From positions 17,443 through 81,442 of the forward strand of contig JBOHWL010000136.1 in assembly GCA_050736615.1 (NCBI GenBank): 64,000 nt of DNA, read 5' to 3'. The stretch comes from JBOHWJ01 sp050736615 (lineage in GTDB: Bacteria; Desulfobacterota; Binatia; Binatales; Binataceae). The notes beneath the pieces were generated by a model that saw only the letters and a program-made list of their open reading frames with translations, ran no database searches and was not told where the DNA came from. Below are positions 33,153 through 42,870 of this stretch, piece by piece (position 1 is the first letter of the stretch; every line of letters begins with the position of its first letter). Position numbers and translations under genes: made by a program.

Positions 33153-34307
33153 ATGCGAACGATGGAGCGGCAGTCAGAGCGGAGTACTCGTCAGGTGAGG
33201 ATTGGTGGCGTGGTCGTGGGTGGCGACGCCCCGTTGGTGGTGCAATCGATGTGCGCCACGCGCACCATCGATGTTGATCAGACCGTCGCGCAGACCCATC
33301 AATTGGCCGCGGCGGGCGCCGGCATCGTGCGAATCGCACTGGATAACGAAAAAGAGGTCGCGCCGCTCAGAGAAATTCGTGCGCAGACCAAGGGCATCAC
33401 GCTTTCGGTTGATTTGCAGGAGAATTATCGGATTGCCGGCAAAGTCGCGCCGCATGTGGACAAAATCCGCTATAACCCCGGCCATCTGCACCACATTGAA
33501 AAGGCCAAAGCGATTCCGGACAAAGTGCGCTGGCTGACGGAAATTGCGCGCGACCACGACCTGGCGCTCAGAATCGGCGTCAACTGTGGTTCGGTGGCGC
33601 CCGTCTTTCTGAAGCGTTACCCAGACGACCAGCTCACCGCGCTGGTCGAATCCGCCGTCTATCATTGCGAGTTGATGGACGAATTTAGCTTCGACCGCTT
33701 TGTGGTTTCGCTTAAGGACTCAGATCCGGGCAAAGTGCTCGAAGCCAACCGCCGTTTCAATCAGCGGCGTCCCGATGTGCCGCTTCATCTTGGGGTGACT
33801 GAGGCGGGACTGCCACCCGACGGTATCACCAAAACCCGCATCGCCTTCGAAAAACTGCTGGCGAGCGGAATTGGCGATACCCTGCGGGTTTCACTCACGT
33901 TGCCCAATGAACGCAAGCATGAGGAAGTGCTGGTCGGTCATCAGATAATTCGCGACGTGGCGGCGGGCCGCTTCATCTCGGTGCCCGATTTCGGCACGGG
34001 CCTCAACATCATTTCGTGCCCGTCGTGCTCGCGAGTAGAGAACGAGAAATTCGTCGAGCTGGCGCAGCAGGTCAAGGATCTGACCGCGTATGCTTCACGC
34101 CATCGCATCACGATCGCGGTGATGGGCTGCCGGGTCAACGGCCCCGGAGAAACGGACGACGCGGATTTGGGATTATGGTGCGGACCGACCACCGTAAACC
34201 TCAAACGCAAGGACGCCAAGCTCGGCAATTTCAAATACGACCAGGTTCTCAGCCGTTTAAAAGTGGAGGTCGACCGTCTCATCGCCGAGCGCTCCGCCGG
34301 CAATTAG
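33153..34307 (+). CDS. ispG: IspG, 4-hydroxy-3-methylbut-2-enyl diphosphate synthase
   Basis: A protein of 384 residues (bacterial IspG/GcpE length). It has VVQSMCATRTIDVDQTVAQ, DKIRYNPGHL, LRIGVNCGSVAPVFLKRYP and the [4Fe-4S] cysteines in NIISCPSCSRVENEKF and VMGCRVNGPGE. It carries out the penultimate step of the MEP isoprenoid pathway, reducing MEcPP to HMBPP with reduced ferredoxin or flavodoxin. The enzyme needs an Fe-S cluster, so it is a client of the isc system at 4-9 kb. ATG at 33153 or 33162. No other MEP gene is adjacent. Confidence 0.94.
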   Translation: MRTMERQSERSTRQVRIGGVVVGGDAPLVVQSMCATRTIDVDQTVAQTHQLAAAGAGIVRIALDNEKEVAPLREIRAQTKGITLSVDLQENYRIAGKVAPHVDKIRYNPGHLHHIEKAKAIPDKVRWLTEIARDHDLALRIGVNCGSVAPVFLKRYPDDQLTALVESAVYHCELMDEFSFDRFVVSLKDSDPGKVLEANRRFNQRRPDVPLHLGVTEAGLPPDGITKTRIAFEKLLASGIGDTLRVSLTLPNERKHEEVLVGHQIIRDVAAGRFISVPDFGTGLNIISCPSCSRVENEKFVELAQQVKDLTAYASRHRITIAVMGCRVNGPGETDDADLGLWCGPTTVNLKRKDAKLGNFKYDQVLSRLKVEVDRLIAERSAGN

Positions 34308-34330
34308 GGACTTCCGCAGACGTCTTAATC

Positions 34331-34477
34331 TGTCATTCCGAGCCTGGCGAGGAATCCCGGATCTCTTTATCTTTTTAGGACTTTCCGTGATTCCTCACTT
34401 ATCTCGAACGCACCTCACAGACTCGTTTGCTCGTTTCGCCTGTGGCTGCGCTGCGGCAGACTCCGTTCGGGATGACA
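34331..34477. repeat. Dispersed TGTCATTCCGAGC element, 147 bases
   Basis: It begins TGTCATTCCGAGCCTGGCGA and ends TCCGTTCGGGATGACA, so the ends are inverted. The interior GATTCCTCACTTATCTCGAA and GCAC..CAGACTCGTTTGCTCG matches the copy at 59730-59986 closely. Flanking bases (TCTTAATC before, GGCTTGTGCGGA after) also recur at other copies. It fills the gap between ispG and a GNAT remnant. Confidence 0.75.
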
Positions 34478-34498
34478 AATGGGCTTGTGCGGACCCTG

Positions 34499-35012
34499 TT
34501 AGGGCCGGAGGCGGGCGTAAATCAACCGGTCGCCGAGGCGGCCGTCCTTGATGATGCTGCGGCGCAGGCGCCCTTCAAAAGTATAGCCGGCTTTTTCAAG
34601 GACGCGGACGGAGGCGCCATTCCACGCGAATACGCCGGCTTCAATCCGCTCGAGATTGAGATGGGAGAAGGCGTAGCCGGTGGCCCGCTTCACCGCCGCC
34701 GTCGCAATTCCTTTGCCCCAAAATGGTTTGCTCAGCCAATAGCCGATTTCCACCGTCAGACGATTGACGTCTTTTTGCGGCTCGAATCCGATACCGCCGA
34801 TCGCCTCGCCGTCCAGTTCGATCGCGAATTCGATTGAGGAGACGCGTCCCGACGCGCATCGCGTGGTCCATTCCTCGGCCTCGCGGCGAGTGTACGGATG
34901 GGGGAAAACGATCACGTAGAGTCAGCCACACCTCGCGCTCATTGGCGTAACGAACCAGCGCTTCGACATCGCCAACGCTCCATTGACGAAGCGTGATACG
35001 GTTCGGATCCAT
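34499..35012 (-). pseudogene. RimJ/RimL-type GNAT acetyltransferase with a frameshift
   Basis: The N-terminal part (MDPNRITLRQWSVGDVEALV, then RYANEREVWLTLRDRFP) is in one frame. The rest (HPYTRREAEEWTT, GEAIGGIGFEP, VEIGYWLSKPFWGKGIATAA, FAWNGASVRVLEKAGY) is one base over. Reading four instead of five C residues in the run at about 34900-34904 joins them into one normal protein of about 170 residues. The acetyl-CoA loop is PFWGKGIATAA. A homopolymer indel is a common sequencing artefact, so the gene may be intact in the organism. Confidence 0.8.
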
Positions 35013-35118
35013 CGTCGTGCCGCCTCATCCGGAGCGATTTGCCAATTTCAGCTTCATGATCCGGACGGGTCAGTCGTGCGGATGCACAAAGGTGGATCCA
35101 GGGCGAATTTCGTACCGC

Positions 35119-35769
35119 TCAGATAGTCTGCCGGGTCTTGCGCCAATCCGCCAGAAAGCGTTCGAGCCCGAGGTCGGTGAGCGGATGTTGCAGGATCTGC
35201 TTGATCACGGCGAAGGGCAGGGTCGCCACATGTGCGCCGGCTTCGGCCGCGCGTAGCAGATGGGTTGGCGAGCGCACCGACGCCACCAGCACCTGTGCGG
35301 GATAGTCGTAGTTGCGCAGGATGCGCACCAATTGTTCGACAATGGTGAAGCCGTCCTGTCCGATATCGTCGAGCCGGCCGATGAACGGCGAGAGGAAGGT
35401 CGCGCCGCATTTTGCCGCCGCCAACGCTTGCAGCGGATTGAAAATCAACGTGACGTTGACGGAGATGCCGCGGCTCGAGAGTGCGCGCGTGGCTTTGAGG
35501 CCCTCGATAGTAAGCGGACATTTGACCACGATATTGGGATGGATATGGGCAAGTTTTTCGCCCTGCTCGAGCATTCCGGGCGCCTCCGTGGCGACCACCT
35601 CGGCACTGACCGGACCGTTTACGAGCTCGCAGATTTCGCGCAGCACGTCGGCGTAGGGGCGGCCGCTTTTGGCAATCAGGCTGGGGTTGGTGGTGACGCC
35701 ATCGGCCAGGCCCCAGCTTGCAATCTCCCGGATTTCGCTCACGTCCGCGGAATCGACGAAAAACTTCAT
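35119..35769 (-). CDS. Transaldolase / fructose-6-phosphate aldolase family (TalC type)
   Basis: A protein of 216 residues, the short decameric transaldolase class. It opens MKFFVDSADVSEIREIASWG, then DGVTTNPSLIAKSG. The Schiff-base lysine is in IVVKCPLTIEGLKA (VKCPLT where many members have VKIPMT), followed by VNVTLIFNPLQAL and FLSPFIGRLDDIG. Transaldolase and fructose-6-phosphate aldolase activities cannot be separated by eye. ATG overlaps the folK stop (ATGA). It is the last gene of dapL-folK-tal. Confidence 0.92.
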   Translation of the reverse strand: MKFFVDSADVSEIREIASWGLADGVTTNPSLIAKSGRPYADVLREICELVNGPVSAEVVATEAPGMLEQGEKLAHIHPNIVVKCPLTIEGLKATRALSSRGISVNVTLIFNPLQALAAAKCGATFLSPFIGRLDDIGQDGFTIVEQLVRILRNYDYPAQVLVASVRSPTHLLRAAEAGAHVATLPFAVIKQILQHPLTDLGLERFLADWRKTRQTI

Positions 35770-36317
35770 CGCGAGACTACCTCCCGCCCGGGCGCTGGCC
35801 GCAGCATGCTGGCGCGCGCCAGGCTCACTCGAAATGGCGATTTCAACTTCGCCAGCAAATCGGAAATTGACTCGTTGAGGATTGGGTGAATCAAGGCCGG
35901 GGCCAACTCCGCCATCGGCGCCAGCACGAAGCGGCGTTCGTGCAGCCGCGGATGAGGCACCGTCAGCGCGCGACTCGCGATGATTTCCTTATTGAAGAAC
36001 AACAGATCCAAATCGATTACGCGTGGGCGGTAGCGTGGCCGGACGGTCGCTTTGCCGCCCGGGCGTTTACGTCCCATCGTCCGCTCTATCGCCAACAGCC
36101 GCCGCATCAAAGCTTCCGCCATCAATTCAGTCTCAACTTCGACCACGCCGTTAAGAAAGGAGCCCTTGATATCGCCCACCGGCTCGGTTTCATAAATCGA
36201 CGACTGACGGACGATTCGGGTCGTGGGAAGCTCGGCAATACCCGCAATGGCGGCGCGGTAATTGGCGGCGCGATCGCCGAGATTGGTGCCGATGCCGATA
36301 AAGGCCCGATTGGGCAT
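35766..36317 (-). CDS. folK: FolK, 6-hydroxymethyl-7,8-dihydropterin pyrophosphokinase
   Basis: A protein of 183 residues with AFIGIGTNLGDRAANYRAAI at the start, QSSIYETEPVGDIKGSFLNG, and the HPPK signature RVIDLDLLFFNKE. PHPRLHERRFVLAPMAELAP follows. It pyrophosphorylates the pterin precursor in folate synthesis. The C-terminal 25 residues are extra. It sits six bases after dapL and overlaps the transaldolase gene by ATGA, so it is translated as part of a three-gene operon. Confidence 0.94.
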   Translation of the reverse strand: MPNRAFIGIGTNLGDRAANYRAAIAGIAELPTTRIVRQSSIYETEPVGDIKGSFLNGVVEVETELMAEALMRRLLAIERTMGRKRPGGKATVRPRYRPRVIDLDLLFFNKEIIASRALTVPHPRLHERRFVLAPMAELAPALIHPILNESISDLLAKLKSPFRVSLARASMLRPAPGREVVSR

Positions 36318-36323
36318 TCGCCG

Positions 36324-37499
36324 TTATAGCCGAAGCGCTTTGATTCTTGCCACAGCCTGTTGCAATCGTTCGCTTGATACCGTGAGCGAAAAGCGAACGA
36401 ACCCCTCGCCACCTTTGCCGAAACCTGAACCGGGTGTGATCACCACGCCGGTTTCTTTCAGCACACGCTCGGTAAACGAAACTGAACTGAAGCCGTGCGG
36501 CACCTGCGCCCAGACATAAAACGTGGCCTGTGGCAGATCGCATTGCAGCCCCAGTCCACGCAGCGCCGCCACCATCAGATCGCGCCGCTCCTGATAGATG
36601 GCGCAATAGTCGCGCAGCTTGTCCGAAGCCCCGCCGCTACCTTCGAGCGCCGCGATCGCGGCTTCCTGCACGGCCTGAAAAACTCCCGAATCGACGTTGG
36701 TTTTGACCGTTCCGAGGGCACCCACCAAGGCCGCGTTGCCGACCGCAAAGCCAACCCGCCATCCGGTCATCGAATAGGTCTTTGAGAGCGAATGAAATTC
36801 GATAGCGCATTCAGCCGCACCCTCGAATTGCATCAAGCTCGGTGCGCGATAATTGTCAAAAGCGATTTCCGAATAGGCAAAGTCGTGGGCGAGAATAATC
36901 TCATGCTCGCGGCAATAATTAATCGCGCCCTTGAAGAAACCCGCCGTGGCCGTCGCGGCGGTGGGGTTGTTGGGATAGTTAAGCCACATCAGTTTGGCGC
37001 GCCGGGCAATTTCTCGCGGGATTGCCGTAAAATCCGGCAGGAAGTGATTTTCCCGCCGAAGCGGCATGAAGTACGGCTCGCCCCCGTTGAATACGCATCC
37101 GGAGAAATAAACCGGATAGCCCGGGTCCGGGATCAGCATGATATCGCCAGGATTCACCACCGCAACGGGGAAATTGGCGATCCCCTCCTTGGAACCGATT
37201 AAGGCGCAGACCTCGCGATCGTAATCCAGCCTCACATCGAAGCGTTGTCGGTACCACTTCGCCGCAGCCTCCCTGAAGCGCTCCAGGCCCTGGTAATCCG
37301 GATAGCGATGATTCTGGGGATTGTCCACAGCCCGTTTGAGGGCGTCAACAATATGTTGGGGTGTAGGCAGGTCGGGGTCCCCAATACCAAGACTGATGAC
37401 ATCAACCCCCTGCCGCTGGACCTCGCGTTTCAGGCGGTCAAGCTCGGCAAACAGGTACGGTGGCAAAAAACTTAGGCGAGTGGCGGTTTTGATCTGCAC
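36324..37499 (-). CDS. dapL: LL-diaminopimelate aminotransferase (DapL-type)
   Basis: A protein of 391 residues, PLP fold type I. DVISLGIGDPDLPTPQHIVD, GSKEGIANFPVAVVNPGD, PDPGYPVYFSG, LNYPNNPTAATA and the PLP lysine in FHSLSKTYSMTGWRVGFAVG all match the DapL branch of class I aminotransferases. The enzyme converts tetrahydrodipicolinate directly to LL-diaminopimelate for lysine and peptidoglycan. A broader aminotransferase role is possible. The start is GTG at 37499 with a weak ribosome site. First gene of the dapL-folK-tal operon. Confidence 0.85.
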   Translation of the reverse strand: MQIKTATRLSFLPPYLFAELDRLKREVQRQGVDVISLGIGDPDLPTPQHIVDALKRAVDNPQNHRYPDYQGLERFREAAAKWYRQRFDVRLDYDREVCALIGSKEGIANFPVAVVNPGDIMLIPDPGYPVYFSGCVFNGGEPYFMPLRRENHFLPDFTAIPREIARRAKLMWLNYPNNPTAATATAGFFKGAINYCREHEIILAHDFAYSEIAFDNYRAPSLMQFEGAAECAIEFHSLSKTYSMTGWRVGFAVGNAALVGALGTVKTNVDSGVFQAVQEAAIAALEGSGGASDKLRDYCAIYQERRDLMVAALRGLGLQCDLPQATFYVWAQVPHGFSSVSFTERVLKETGVVITPGSGFGKGGEGFVRFSLTVSSERLQQAVARIKALRL

Positions 37500-38013
37500 C
37501 TGAAACGTCGTTCCCCCGGTCAGGACTGCTGATTAACTAACACACTTCGGATCTATATCGAAACCGCGTGTGGAAGGAAAACCAAGCGGATCAAAACATT
37601 ATTCTCAACACCAGCCGATCGTTTCCAACGAAGTTATACACAGATCGGACTCGCCATCGGTACAACAAAAGCCGTGTCCCAAATCGCCGTTGGATCAAGC
37701 CTCGGAGCGGAGGTTCACCAGCCCGCATGGCTAATTGCTATTCAGCAAAAACTCGGAAACTCAAGCCAATTCATCGCGATGTCGGCAAACCGGATCGAGG
37801 CGATATTACTTTCGCTTGCGATGCGCAAACAGCAATGTTAGTAATTCTTCCGTTTGCCCGCCGGAAATACGAATTGGCTGTAAAGCACGCGGCGAATCAA
37901 TTTCCGGTTGACCGCAAAGGGGAATGCTTGTTAGTTGTGCTGCGCATCGCTTTTCGGCCCGCTTTTGCGGGTGGGGATTCTTCTGGCGTTGTCCGTGGAA
38001 CTGAGTTGAAAAG
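37500..38013. other. Intergenic region between dapL and the respiratory operon, 514 bases
   Basis: Divergent promoter space for dapL (minus) and actA (plus). An AT-rich part (37530-37760) could hold both promoters. A frame at 37568-38017 runs right up to actA and even overlaps its ATG. Its content lacks domain features and typical codon use, and I regard it as fortuitous. No repeat or RNA structure was recognised. Confidence 0.45.
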
Positions 38014-38526
38014 ATGAATCGCTTATTAATTCCACTGGCCGTGTTCACGTTTCTATGCGGAGTGAGCGTGGTGGCTTTCTCCCAACGCCCATGGGCACCG
38101 CGCGTGGACGTTACTCAGCCGCTGCCGTTCAGCCATCGCGTCCATGCCGGCGTCAACCACATTCCGTGCCAATACTGCCACGAGTACGCGCGGCGCTCAC
38201 AAACCTCGGGTGCGCCTCCGATCGAACGCTGTGTCGGATGTCATGGTAGTGCGCTGACCGGCGGGCTCAAGCCGGTTACGCGGGCATGGACCGACCACCG
38301 GCATCAACCATTCGAAATTCGCTGGAACCGGGTCTACGTGCTGCCTGACTTCGTGCGTTTCGTCCATCGGCCCCATATCTGGGCCGGGGTGGCGTGCCAA
38401 ACCTGCCACGGAGACGTGCAGACGATGGACCGCGTGACACCAGTTTATGAGATCAATATGGGTTTTTGCATCGATTGCCATACCAAGCGCGGTGCCACCC
38501 AGGATTGCTTCGTCTGTCATCACTGA
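38014..38526 (+). CDS. actA: ActA, pentahaem cytochrome c of alternative complex III
   Basis: A protein of 170 residues. The N-terminal helix (LLIPLAVFTFLCGVSVVAF) is a signal or anchor. Five CxxCH haem sites lie at residues 52-56, 73-77, 128-132, 152-156 and 165-169 (CQYCH, CVGCH, CQTCH, CIDCH, CFVCH). PFSHRVHAGVNHIPCQYCH is typical of ActA and quinol-dehydrogenase cytochromes. In ACIII it sits on the periplasmic side and collects electrons from ActB. It is the first gene of a nine-gene operon; actB starts 12 bases later. Confidence 0.93.
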   Translation: MNRLLIPLAVFTFLCGVSVVAFSQRPWAPRVDVTQPLPFSHRVHAGVNHIPCQYCHEYARRSQTSGAPPIERCVGCHGSALTGGLKPVTRAWTDHRHQPFEIRWNRVYVLPDFVRFVHRPHIWAGVACQTCHGDVQTMDRVTPVYEINMGFCIDCHTKRGATQDCFVCHH

Positions 38527-38538
38527 GCGAGGAGCGTT

Positions 38539-41502
38539 ATGTCAGAAGGGCTGTCCAGGCGATCATTCCTGAAGCTTGCCGCCACGGCTTCGGCCGCCGC
38601 TGCAATCCCGGGGTGTGAGCCCGCCGCAAGAAAGCTGATTCCTTATGTGGTTCCCGACGAGTACGTCACGCCGGGCATCCCCAGCTTTTACGCCACCACT
38701 TGCGCCGAATGTGGCGCGGGATGTGGGATTATCGCGAAAATCCGCGAGGGCCGCGTAATCAAGCTTGAGGGCAATCCCAACGACCCGATCAGCGCGGGCG
38801 CGACCTGCGCGCGCGGACAAGCCGCGTTGCAGGGGCTGTACGATCCCGATCGTATCGGTAAGCCGAGCCGACGTGGCGACAGCGGGAAATTGCTAGAGAT
38901 TTCTTGGGATAGCGCTACCAAGCAGTTCAATGACGAACTCGGCGCCGCGGCCAAAACTGGCAAAAATCGCATCGTTTATGTCGGCGCGCCGCAAGGACCG
39001 ACGAACGACAAAATCGCGATGGCGTGGTTGCGGGCGTGGGGCTCTCAGTGGGCGATCTTTTGGGAAGCCATCAACGATGAAGCGGCGCGCCAAGCCGCTC
39101 AAAACTGTTTCGGCAGCCGCGCCCTGCCGGTCTACCGTTTCGACCAAGCCGAAACCATCATTTCGTTTGATGCCGACCTGCTTGGCACTTGGCGCTCGCC
39201 CGTCGAATATGCCCGCCAATACGCGGAATTCAGGGCGCCCAAGAAAAAGAATGGCGAATTAACGGTGGGCCGCGCGGTTTACGTCGGACCGCGCCTCAAT
39301 ATCACCGCGGCCAAAGCCGACCAGTGGGTTCGTGCCACTCCCGGCGCGGTTGGCGCGATTGCCATGTCGGTGCTCAACGTCGTCGTTAACCAGGGATGGA
39401 TGAAGCCAAACGCCGGGCTTGATACGGTCGCGCTCAAGACCTTCGTCAGTGGCTACGATCCCGGCACGGTGGAAAAACAGACTGGTGCGCCAGCCGCCCA
39501 GATCAAGGAAATCGCGCAATGGTTCGGGCAGGCCGACCACTCGCTGGCGGTGGCTGATACGGACGACGTGCAGGCGCATACTGCCGCTTACCTGCTCAAC
39601 CTCGCGACCGGGAACCTTGGCAAAACCATGATGTTTCTGGCCGATACGCCGGCCGAGGCGACCAGCCAGCCGCATGAAATTCGCGCCGTCGTCGACGCGA
39701 TGCGCAATGGCGAGGTTGACGTGCTGGTGATCGCCGCCGGCGCCAATCCGCTTTACTCGATGCCGATATCGTACGGCTTTCGCGAAGCCGCCCGACGCGT
39801 GAAATTCGTCGCATGGCTGGGTACCGCACCGGACGAGAGCGCGGCGGCGGCCAATCTGCTCCTGCCAACGCATCATCCGCTTGAAAGCTGGCGCGACTCG
39901 GCCCCGCGCGCAGGGATCAATGGCCTGGGGCAGCCGGTCATGCAGCCAGTGTTTCCGAGCAAGCCGCTGGCCGACATCCTGCTTGCCTCGGCCCATCTGG
40001 GCGCGGCCGCTTCGGCTAAGGCGATTCCATGGGAAAGTGGCGCGGACGCGGTAAATTCCGCCTGGCAGGATTTGCAGAATAAGGCGGAACCGAATGCGAC
40101 CTTCGCGGATTTTTGGGACAAGGCCCGCGCCAATGGTGGCTATTACCAGGAAGTCAAGCCGGCCACGCCGACGGTCAATGCGGCCGTATTTACGCAGACC
40201 TTCGCGCCGCCGATGGCCTCGGGACTGACCTTGGTTGCCTATCCTCACATATTTCTTTATGACGGACGTGGCGCCAACAAGTCCTGGCTGCAGGAAATCC
40301 CCGAACCGGTCGACCAGATGGTGTGGGATTCGTGGGCCGCGATTCATCCTGAGACCGCTGCACGCTTGGGTTTCCACAAGACCTATCTGCCGAGCTACCT
40401 GTACGCGGGAATCGACGTGGTCGAGATAGACACGCCAAACGGCCGCGTGCATCTGGGCGTCCATATCACTCCGCTGGTTAAGCCTGACGTGATCGCCGTG
40501 CCGCTTGGCCAGGGGCATACCTCGTACGGCCGCTATGCTACCGATCGCGGAGTCAATTTGTGGCATCACCTGCCGCAAAACGCCCGCAGTGTCGTGATCA
40601 ACGCGCACAAAGCCGCCGGTGAACAGCACAAGCTGGTGTCACCGCTCAACGGCAGCGACATGATGGGCCGCTCCATCATCGAGGGCCTGAGCGTCGCGGA
40701 ACTGGTCAAGGGTGTCTTGCCGCCGGCGGAGGGGCCAAAGGTTCCTGAGCCGTACGAGATGTACCCGCCGTTCGATTATCCCGGTCACAAATGGGGCATG
40801 ACGCTCGACGTGAATTCCTGCGTTGGCTGCAGCGCCTGTGTCGCCGCCTGTTACGCCGAAAATAACCTCGCTGTGGTGGGTAAAGAGGGGGTTGGTCGCG
40901 GGCGCGTGATGTCATGGATTCGGATCGAGCGTTTTATCCCTGAAGCGCGCACCAGCGATCATGCCCCGCTGCTTTATATGGCACCGATCATGTGCCAGCA
41001 GTGCGACCACGCGCCGTGCGAACCGGTCTGCCCGGTCTTCGCCTCGCATCATACGCCTGAGGGCTTGAACGCGCAGATCTACAACCGCTGCATCGGCACG
41101 CGTTTTTGCGAGAACAACTGTCCTTACAAAGTGCGGCGCTTTAACTGGTTCCTGGCGGAATGGCCGGCGCCACTCAATCTGCAGCTCAATCCCGACGTAA
41201 CCACCCGCGGCGCCGGCGTGATGGAGAAATGCACCTTCTGCATCCAGCGCATCACCTATGCCGAAATCAATGCGCGGCTGCAAAAGCGCCCAGTGATGGA
41301 TGGCGAGATCATCCCAGCTTGCGCGCAAGCTTGTCCGGCGCGCGCGATTACTTTCGGCGACATCAATCAGGCCGACAGTGCCATGATGCGCCGGCGCAAA
41401 GATAACCAGTTGAGGAACTACACGATGTTGCCTCAGTTCAATGCTCTGCCGAACGTGACCTATCTGCGCGCGCTGCGCCACGTGGAAAAAGGGAGAGCGT
41501 AA
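38539..41502 (+). CDS. actB: ActB, molybdopterin-oxidoreductase-like/ferredoxin fusion subunit
   Basis: A protein of 987 residues. A Tat-type signal (LSRRSFLKLAATASAAAA) precedes a molybdopterin-oxidoreductase-like domain (about residues 50-730). That domain carries ATTCAECGAGCGIIAKIREG and ATCARGQAALQGLYDPDR, though ActB is known to lack the cofactor. From about 755 comes a four-cluster ferredoxin domain: CVGCSACVAACYAEN, CQQCDHAPCEPVCPV, CIGTRFCENNCPYK, and CTFCIQRI with CAQACP. It is the large electron-wiring subunit of quinol:acceptor oxidoreductase. GAGGAGCG precedes the ATG. The next gene starts at the base after its stop. Confidence 0.94.
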   Translation: MSEGLSRRSFLKLAATASAAAAIPGCEPAARKLIPYVVPDEYVTPGIPSFYATTCAECGAGCGIIAKIREGRVIKLEGNPNDPISAGATCARGQAALQGLYDPDRIGKPSRRGDSGKLLEISWDSATKQFNDELGAAAKTGKNRIVYVGAPQGPTNDKIAMAWLRAWGSQWAIFWEAINDEAARQAAQNCFGSRALPVYRFDQAETIISFDADLLGTWRSPVEYARQYAEFRAPKKKNGELTVGRAVYVGPRLNITAAKADQWVRATPGAVGAIAMSVLNVVVNQGWMKPNAGLDTVALKTFVSGYDPGTVEKQTGAPAAQIKEIAQWFGQADHSLAVADTDDVQAHTAAYLLNLATGNLGKTMMFLADTPAEATSQPHEIRAVVDAMRNGEVDVLVIAAGANPLYSMPISYGFREAARRVKFVAWLGTAPDESAAAANLLLPTHHPLESWRDSAPRAGINGLGQPVMQPVFPSKPLADILLASAHLGAAASAKAIPWESGADAVNSAWQDLQNKAEPNATFADFWDKARANGGYYQEVKPATPTVNAAVFTQTFAPPMASGLTLVAYPHIFLYDGRGANKSWLQEIPEPVDQMVWDSWAAIHPETAARLGFHKTYLPSYLYAGIDVVEIDTPNGRVHLGVHITPLVKPDVIAVPLGQGHTSYGRYATDRGVNLWHHLPQNARSVVINAHKAAGEQHKLVSPLNGSDMMGRSIIEGLSVAELVKGVLPPAEGPKVPEPYEMYPPFDYPGHKWGMTLDVNSCVGCSACVAACYAENNLAVVGKEGVGRGRVMSWIRIERFIPEARTSDHAPLLYMAPIMCQQCDHAPCEPVCPVFASHHTPEGLNAQIYNRCIGTRFCENNCPYKVRRFNWFLAEWPAPLNLQLNPDVTTRGAGVMEKCTFCIQRITYAEINARLQKRPVMDGEIIPACAQACPARAITFGDINQADSAMMRRRKDNQLRNYTMLPQFNALPNVTYLRALRHVEKGRA

Positions 41503-42870
41503 ATGGCCGCAGTCGTTCAAGAGCAAGAGGTTCCTACTTACCTCGACATTGATCGCACGATCCAGAAGCAGTTGCTGGCGCCGGGCGGCGTCAAATACTG
41601 GCTGTGGGTGGGCTTCTGCGCGCTCCTTACCGCGGTCGGCATCGGCTGCTGGACCAATCAGATCTATTCGGGGTTGGGCGTTACCGGATTGTCCCAGCCC
41701 ACCATGTGGGCGGTTTACATTACCAACTTCGTTTTCTGGGTTGGTATTGCGCATGCGGGCACGCTGATCTCCGCTATTCTTTATCTGTTCCGTACGCGCT
41801 GGCGCACCGGGATTTTCCGTGCCGCCGAGACCATGACCATCTTCGCGATCGCGACCGCCGGCTTGTTCCCGGTTATTCACTTGGGACGGCCATGGTTTTT
41901 TTACTGGCTCATCCCATACCCCAACGAACGCTATCTGCAGCCGGACTTTCGCTCGCCGCTAGTATGGGATTTTTTCGCGATCAGCACCTACCTGACGATC
42001 AGCGTGTTGTTCTGGGCTACCGGCCTGATTCCCGATACTGCCAATGTGCGTGAAGTGGCGACGGGCTGGCGCAAGACATTATACAAAATCTGGTCGGTGG
42101 GATGGCAGGGCACCGACCGACAATGGCGCAACTTCTCGATGCTCTACATCCTGCTGGCGGGCTTTGCGACGCCGCTGGTGCTCTCGGTGCACAGCGTCGT
42201 GTCATGGGACTTTGCCATGATGCAGCTGCCCGGCATGCACAGCACGATTTTCGCACCCTATTTCGTCGCCGGCGCGATTTTCTCGGGCTGCGCCTTGGTC
42301 ATCACACTGGTGGTGCCGTTGCGCAAGTTCTGGCATCTCGAGGAGGCCATCACCATCTGGCACCTCGACAATTTAGCCAAGGTGGTGCTGCTGACCTCGC
42401 TAATTATTACCTATTCGTACTGTTGCGAATCGTTCATGACCTGGTACAGCGGCGATCTGATCGAAATCGCGACCTTTCAAAATCGGTACTTCGGGCCGGA
42501 GGCCTGGATGTTCTGGTTGATGATCTTCTGCAACTGTGTGGCGCCGCTGGCCTATTTCGTGCCACGCGTGCGCACCAACGCGACGGGCCTGTTCGTGATC
42601 TCGATCTTCGTCAATATCGGCATGTGGTTCGAGCGCTTCGTGATTATCGCCGGCTCGCTCGCGACCAACACCGAGCCTTCGCAATGGCGCTTTTACACCT
42701 TCCAGCCCACCGAGATCCTGATCACTGTCGGCAGCTTTGGATGGTTTCTGATGAACTTCTTTTTGTTCGCGAAGTTCATGCCGATCGTATCAATGACGGA
42801 GCTTAAGGAAGGCGTCGGTTATTTACGGCAGGCGGTGACCGAAACTTACCCATACAAGAAGGTAGCATGA
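41503..42870 (+). CDS. actC: ActC, NrfD-like quinol-binding membrane subunit
   Basis: A protein of 455 residues with about ten membrane helices. The first is YWLWVGFCALLTAVGIGCW. Next come NFVFWVGIAHAGTLISAILYLF, whose His is a family mark, and LVLSVHSVVSWDFAMMQLPG. The short cytoplasmic start (EVPTYLDIDRTIQ) is typical. Known for ACIII: ActC holds the quinol site and may link oxidation to proton movement. It starts directly after the actB stop and overlaps actD by four bases (ATGA), so subunit amounts are probably coupled. Confidence 0.94.
   Translation: MAAVVQEQEVPTYLDIDRTIQKQLLAPGGVKYWLWVGFCALLTAVGIGCWTNQIYSGLGVTGLSQPTMWAVYITNFVFWVGIAHAGTLISAILYLFRTRWRTGIFRAAETMTIFAIATAGLFPVIHLGRPWFFYWLIPYPNERYLQPDFRSPLVWDFFAISTYLTISVLFWATGLIPDTANVREVATGWRKTLYKIWSVGWQGTDRQWRNFSMLYILLAGFATPLVLSVHSVVSWDFAMMQLPGMHSTIFAPYFVAGAIFSGCALVITLVVPLRKFWHLEEAITIWHLDNLAKVVLLTSLIITYSYCCESFMTWYSGDLIEIATFQNRYFGPEAWMFWLMIFCNCVAPLAYFVPRVRTNATGLFVISIFVNIGMWFERFVIIAGSLATNTEPSQWRFYTFQPTEILITVGSFGWFLMNFFLFAKFMPIVSMTELKEGVGYLRQAVTETYPYKKVA

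Noticed and set aside
32891..33277. Plus-strand frame of 128 codons before ispG
   Set aside because: It overlaps the start of ispG, with Arg/Gly/Trp-rich composition typical of a chance frame in GC-rich DNA.
37568..38017. Plus-strand frame ending in an ATGA overlap with actA
   Set aside because: The overlap is tempting, but the protein has no domain, poor codon use and a GTG start without a ribosome site.
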